Origin: an uncultured Clostridia bacterium
GTDB taxonomy: Bacteria > Bacillota > Clostridia > Oscillospirales > Ruminococcaceae
Direction of reading: 5' to 3'
Assembly (NCBI GenBank): GCA_937901465.1
Contig: CALGTU010000073.1
Coordinates: 1-7,445 of the forward strand
DNA length: 7,445 nucleotides
The position numbers and the translations under genes are program-made. Each line of letters opens with the position of its first letter. The stretch's first letter is position 1. Under the pieces are notes generated by a model. That model did no database searches. It was not told where the DNA came from and worked only from the letters and a program-made list of their open reading frames with translations. Shown piece by piece: positions 6,477 to 7,445 of the stretch.

Positions 6477-6956
6477 ATGAATATTATTTGTTTTCATAAC
6501 CCTGATGAAGAAAACGGATACCTAAGCAATTGGTATCTTTCTGATTTTGTCGCAAATGATGTAAAGTTTTCTTCAATGGAACAATACATGATGTACTATA
6601 AGGCAATATATTTTAATGACATGGACATAGCTTCCCAAATATTAAAAACAGATGATGTGGCACAGATAAAAAAACTTGGAAGACTTGTAAAAGGATATGA
6701 CGATCATTACTGGAATGGTATTCGTCAGACAGTTATTTATGAAGGGCTTATCCAGAAGTTTTCACAAAATCCAGAATTGCTGAAATTACTCGCAGATACA
6801 AATGACAATATATTAGCTGAATGTGCTGTAAACGACAGAATATGGGGCATAGGTTTATCAATGACCGATCCTGACAGATTTGACCGTAAAAAATGGAATG
6901 GGCAGAATTTGCTTGGATATGCACTTATGATGGTGCGTGAAAAAATAGTAAAATAA
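6477..6956 (+). CDS. NADAR-family protein (YbiA-like N-glycosidase fold)
   Basis: The 159-residue product matches the NADAR/YbiA family in length and motifs: GYLSNWY (14-20), SSMEQYMMYYKA with E35 (32-43), W79 and R83, LAECAVNDRIWGIG with E115 (113-126) and WNGQNLLGYALMMVR (140-154). E35 and E115 are the likely key acids by analogy with YbiA. Known members cleave N-glycosidic bonds: some act on riboflavin-pathway intermediates, and others remove ADP-ribose from guanine. Which substrate this one uses cannot be told from sequence. The start has AAAGGA (6461-6466) ten bases before the ATG. No convincing promoter is visible between the tRNA terminator and the gene, so it may rely on weak AT-rich elements near 6430-6455 or on read-through. 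No partner ADP-ribosyltransferase toxin is in the window. Base composition is more A+T-rich than in the pnc genes, hinting at an accessory gene. Confidence 0.87.
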   Translation: MNIICFHNPDEENGYLSNWYLSDFVANDVKFSSMEQYMMYYKAIYFNDMDIASQILKTDDVAQIKKLGRLVKGYDDHYWNGIRQTVIYEGLIQKFSQNPELLKLLADTNDNILAECAVNDRIWGIGLSMTDPDRFDRKKWNGQNLLGYALMMVREKIVK

Positions 6957-6972
6957 TCCTTGATTGTTTTGT

Positions 6973-7021
6973 ATAAAATACCTGCTATATCGCAGCAAAC
7001 GCAATATAGCAGGTATTTTAT
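6973..7021. terminator. bidirectional terminator between convergent genes
   Basis: ATAAAATACCTGCTATAT (6973-6990) and its exact complement (7004-7021) form an 18-bp perfect stem with a 13-base loop. The stem ends in A/T runs on both sides, so each strand ends with several U residues. It starts 16 bases after the NADAR stop codon, and its last base is shared with the stop codon of the minus-strand gene, so it can serve both convergent transcripts. Confidence 0.85.
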
Positions 7022-7445
7022 TATTCTTCGGCATAATATCTTGTAAATGTTATATTATATTCATCGCTATCCGGCGTCAACGGAATTTCTACAAGTTGAA
7101 AATCTTCTGAAAAAATGAAAATAGAATAAAATATATTCATTTCACCATCCTCCATTCCATGGGGGAAAAATTTATCCGGTAACATTTCAGGACTGATTTC
7201 CATGTATTTTACCATTTCCATATTAAACATAAAACATTTATGTATTTTTTCTATCATTTCTAAAATTGCAGAAGTACTTTGTTTGTTAAATTTTACAAAC
7301 ACATATATATCAAATGGTTCTCCTTCATCAATTCCATACATTAATTTCTTAATGTCATCACCAAAATAATCATATGCAATAGCCTCATATTCATTGCGTT
7401 CCAGCCCAATACTTTGATAATCAGTAAACGGAACAATACTTATAC
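7021..7445 (-). CDS. uncharacterised protein (partial, N-terminus beyond right edge)
   Basis: An open frame of 141 codons with no stop reaches the right edge, so the internal Met at 7341 is probably not the true start. I do not recognise the family. The visible part is acidic and rich in aromatic and Met residues, for example near SIGLERNEYEAIAYDYFGD, GIDEGEPFDIYVFVKFNK and FFPHGMEDGEMNIFYSIFIF. Hydrophobic stretches are short and mixed with charged residues, which suggests beta strands of a soluble protein and not membrane helices. No cysteine cluster, nucleotide-binding loop or catalytic signature is evident. The small acidic character recalls polymorphic-toxin immunity proteins, but nothing here proves that. 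The sequence is strongly A+T-rich: 7201-7260 has 12 G/C in 60 bases, while 1981-2040 inside hydB has 34. It ends at the shared hairpin terminator and converges on the NADAR gene. Confidence 0.6.
   Translation of the reverse strand, partial: ISIVPFTDYQSIGLERNEYEAIAYDYFGDDIKKLMYGIDEGEPFDIYVFVKFNKQSTSAILEMIEKIHKCFMFNMEMVKYMEISPEMLPDKFFPHGMEDGEMNIFYSIFIFSEDFQLVEIPLTPDSDEYNITFTRYYAEE

Overview
The window looks like a chromosomal segment from an anaerobic, H2-producing member of the Clostridia, most likely a Ruminococcus/Oscillospiraceae-type gut bacterium. The reasons are a three-subunit NAD-linked [FeFe] hydrogenase, AGGAGG-type ribosome sites before most genes, Firmicutes-type nicotinamidase and nicotinate phosphoribosyltransferase, and moderate to low GC. 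The genus is an inference.

Layout. Positions 1-3222, minus strand, hold a tight operon hydC-hydB-hydA. It encodes the NuoE-like, NuoF-like and catalytic subunits of a cytoplasmic, probably electron-bifurcating hydrogenase. hydA runs off the left edge before its H-cluster motifs. A 287-base divergent intergenic region (3223-3509) follows, with a minus-strand extended -10 promoter, an inverted repeat in the hyd leader, a GC-rich hairpin without a T-tract, and a good plus-strand sigma-A promoter. Positions 3510-6198, plus strand, hold a three-gene operon: nicotinamidase (pncA), nicotinate phosphoribosyltransferase (pncB) and family I inorganic pyrophosphatase (ppa). It ends at a strong terminator.

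Next comes an isolated initiator tRNA-fMet gene (6319-6395) with a full consensus promoter and its own terminator. The right end is visibly richer in A+T. It carries a NADAR-family protein (6477-6956, plus strand) and, convergent to it, an unrecognised gene entering from the right edge (7021-7445, minus strand). An 18-bp perfect hairpin, probably a two-way terminator, separates the two.

How the genes fit together. The pnc operon forms a logical pathway: nicotinamide to nicotinate, then to nicotinate mononucleotide plus PPi, with the PPi hydrolysed by Ppa. This feeds the NAD pool that the divergently transcribed hydrogenase oxidises or reduces. The NADAR protein belongs to a fold that acts on ADP-ribose-type N-glycosidic bonds, so NAD or ADP-ribose chemistry recurs across the window. 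That link is suggestive only. No CRISPR array, transposase or phage gene is seen. I find no clearly new system; the most useful leads are the pncA-pncB-ppa grouping, the shared hyd/pnc control region, the lone NADAR gene and the unrecognised gene at the right edge.
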